Shown here: piece after piece, positions 63,425 through 64,000 of the stretch | Position numbering within the stretch: position 1 is the stretch's first letter | Layout of the letters: each line of letters begins with the position of its first letter | The notes under the pieces: generated by a model | The model's input: only the letters and a program-made list of their open reading frames with translations | Database searches by the model: none | What the model was told of the DNA's origin: nothing | Translations under genes and position numbers: made by a program | NCBI GenBank assembly: GCA_020629135.1 | Contig: JAHDDX010000006.1 | Location: 1 to 64,000 of the forward strand | DNA from: Hellea sp. | GTDB lineage: Bacteria > Pseudomonadota > Alphaproteobacteria > Caulobacterales > Maricaulaceae | Direction of reading: 5' to 3' | Length of the DNA stretch: 64,000 nucleotides

Positions 63425-64000
63425 TTAGGAAGGCTCACCACTTTTAAGTCGGTTTTTTACCACGAGCCACCAAAAGAATATTGGGCCAAGGGGTAAAAAT
63501 ATAATGGCGAGAGCAGCCCGTGTTATCAGGGCGACTGACAGGTTGTCGCCGAAACTCAAGTCATAAGGGGACATGGCCAGATGAAGCGCCCCTTCCAGAC
63601 TGCCAGCAGATGCCGGAAGAATTCTTATTATTAACGCTAAGTCTGAAAGGCTGGACGCCACTATGCTGGCGGCGACGGGAACCTGGGGAAACAGTACTTT
63701 GTAGGCTATTACAAACGCGAAGACAAACCCGAGAGCTTCCAAAAAAGTATAAATACCAATGAATAGAAATGCGCGCCTGTTCTGAGTGTAAGACTGCCAG
63801 TCTTCCAATATTGATTTTACAAATCCTGCCAAGGGGAGCCCGGACGGAATCCAAGAGGGCCGTATCAACATAACAAAAACAAACCCGGATATAATTCCCA
63901 GCATTAGAAGCGCAATTAAAGGGCTTACATAGTTGCCATTTACAGCCAGCCAGAAACACGCCCCGATGGCGATAAGTGCAAATATTGTCCATTCGACTAT
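63425..64000 (-). CDS. Lysylphosphatidylglycerol synthase TM region / UPF0104 flippase-like membrane protein (N-terminus beyond window)
   Basis: Open in frame to window edge (IVEWTIFALIAIGACFWLAVNGNYVSPLIALLMLGIISG...); FLEALGFVFAFVIAYKVL, ILPASAGSLEGALHLAM. Confidence 0.7.
   Translation of the reverse strand: MVEWTIFALIAIGACFWLAVNGNYVSPLIALLMLGIISGFVFVMLIRPSWIPSGLPLAGFVKSILEDWQSYTQNRRAFLFIGIYTFLEALGFVFAFVIAYKVLFPQVPVAASIVASSLSDLALIIRILPASAGSLEGALHLAMSPYDLSFGDNLSVALITRAALAIIFLPLGPIFFWWLVVKNRLKSGEPS

Noticed and set aside
63290-63496. 68-aa plus-strand ORF near the right edge
   Set aside because: Intergenic/antisense overlap, no signal or family motif.

Overview
Alphaproteobacterial chromosomal window (my inference: Caulobacterales/Maricaulales-like, from hemE-adjacent oriC, UrcA, possible CtrA sites and T2SS). 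Left to right: a type II secretion operon (gspC-J, minus strand, gspJ cut by the edge); tRNA-Leu; BLUF, YqaA and murI; carA and carB; the parB-parA-rsmG-mnmG-mnmE-rho-hemJ-hemE block with two perfect parS sites; a predicted chromosomal oriC between hemE and a PPSR-type regulator; maf-aroE-coaE-dnaQ, secB, mltA, hslU/hslV and trm112; then a cell-surface polysaccharide region (ugd, rmlA/B/C, tRNA-Gly, acyltransferase, GT2, ABC-2 exporter). The last ~9 kb is a tightly coupled minus-strand operon. The most interesting candidate there is about 55.4-59.2 kb: MBOAT (DltB/AlgI-like), a 52-aa single-pass microprotein missing from the ORF track (57890..58048, ending ...EYVYQGY, same spacing as the DltX C-terminal F-x-Y-x-x-F motif), a class II aminoacyl-tRNA-synthetase-like amino acid:[carrier protein] ligase, a single-pass SGNH/DltD-like protein and an acyl/peptidyl carrier protein. 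I propose a Dlt-like surface aminoacylation system in which an aaRS paralogue replaces the NRPS-type adenylation enzyme DltA. No searches were run; all family assignments are from motif recognition.
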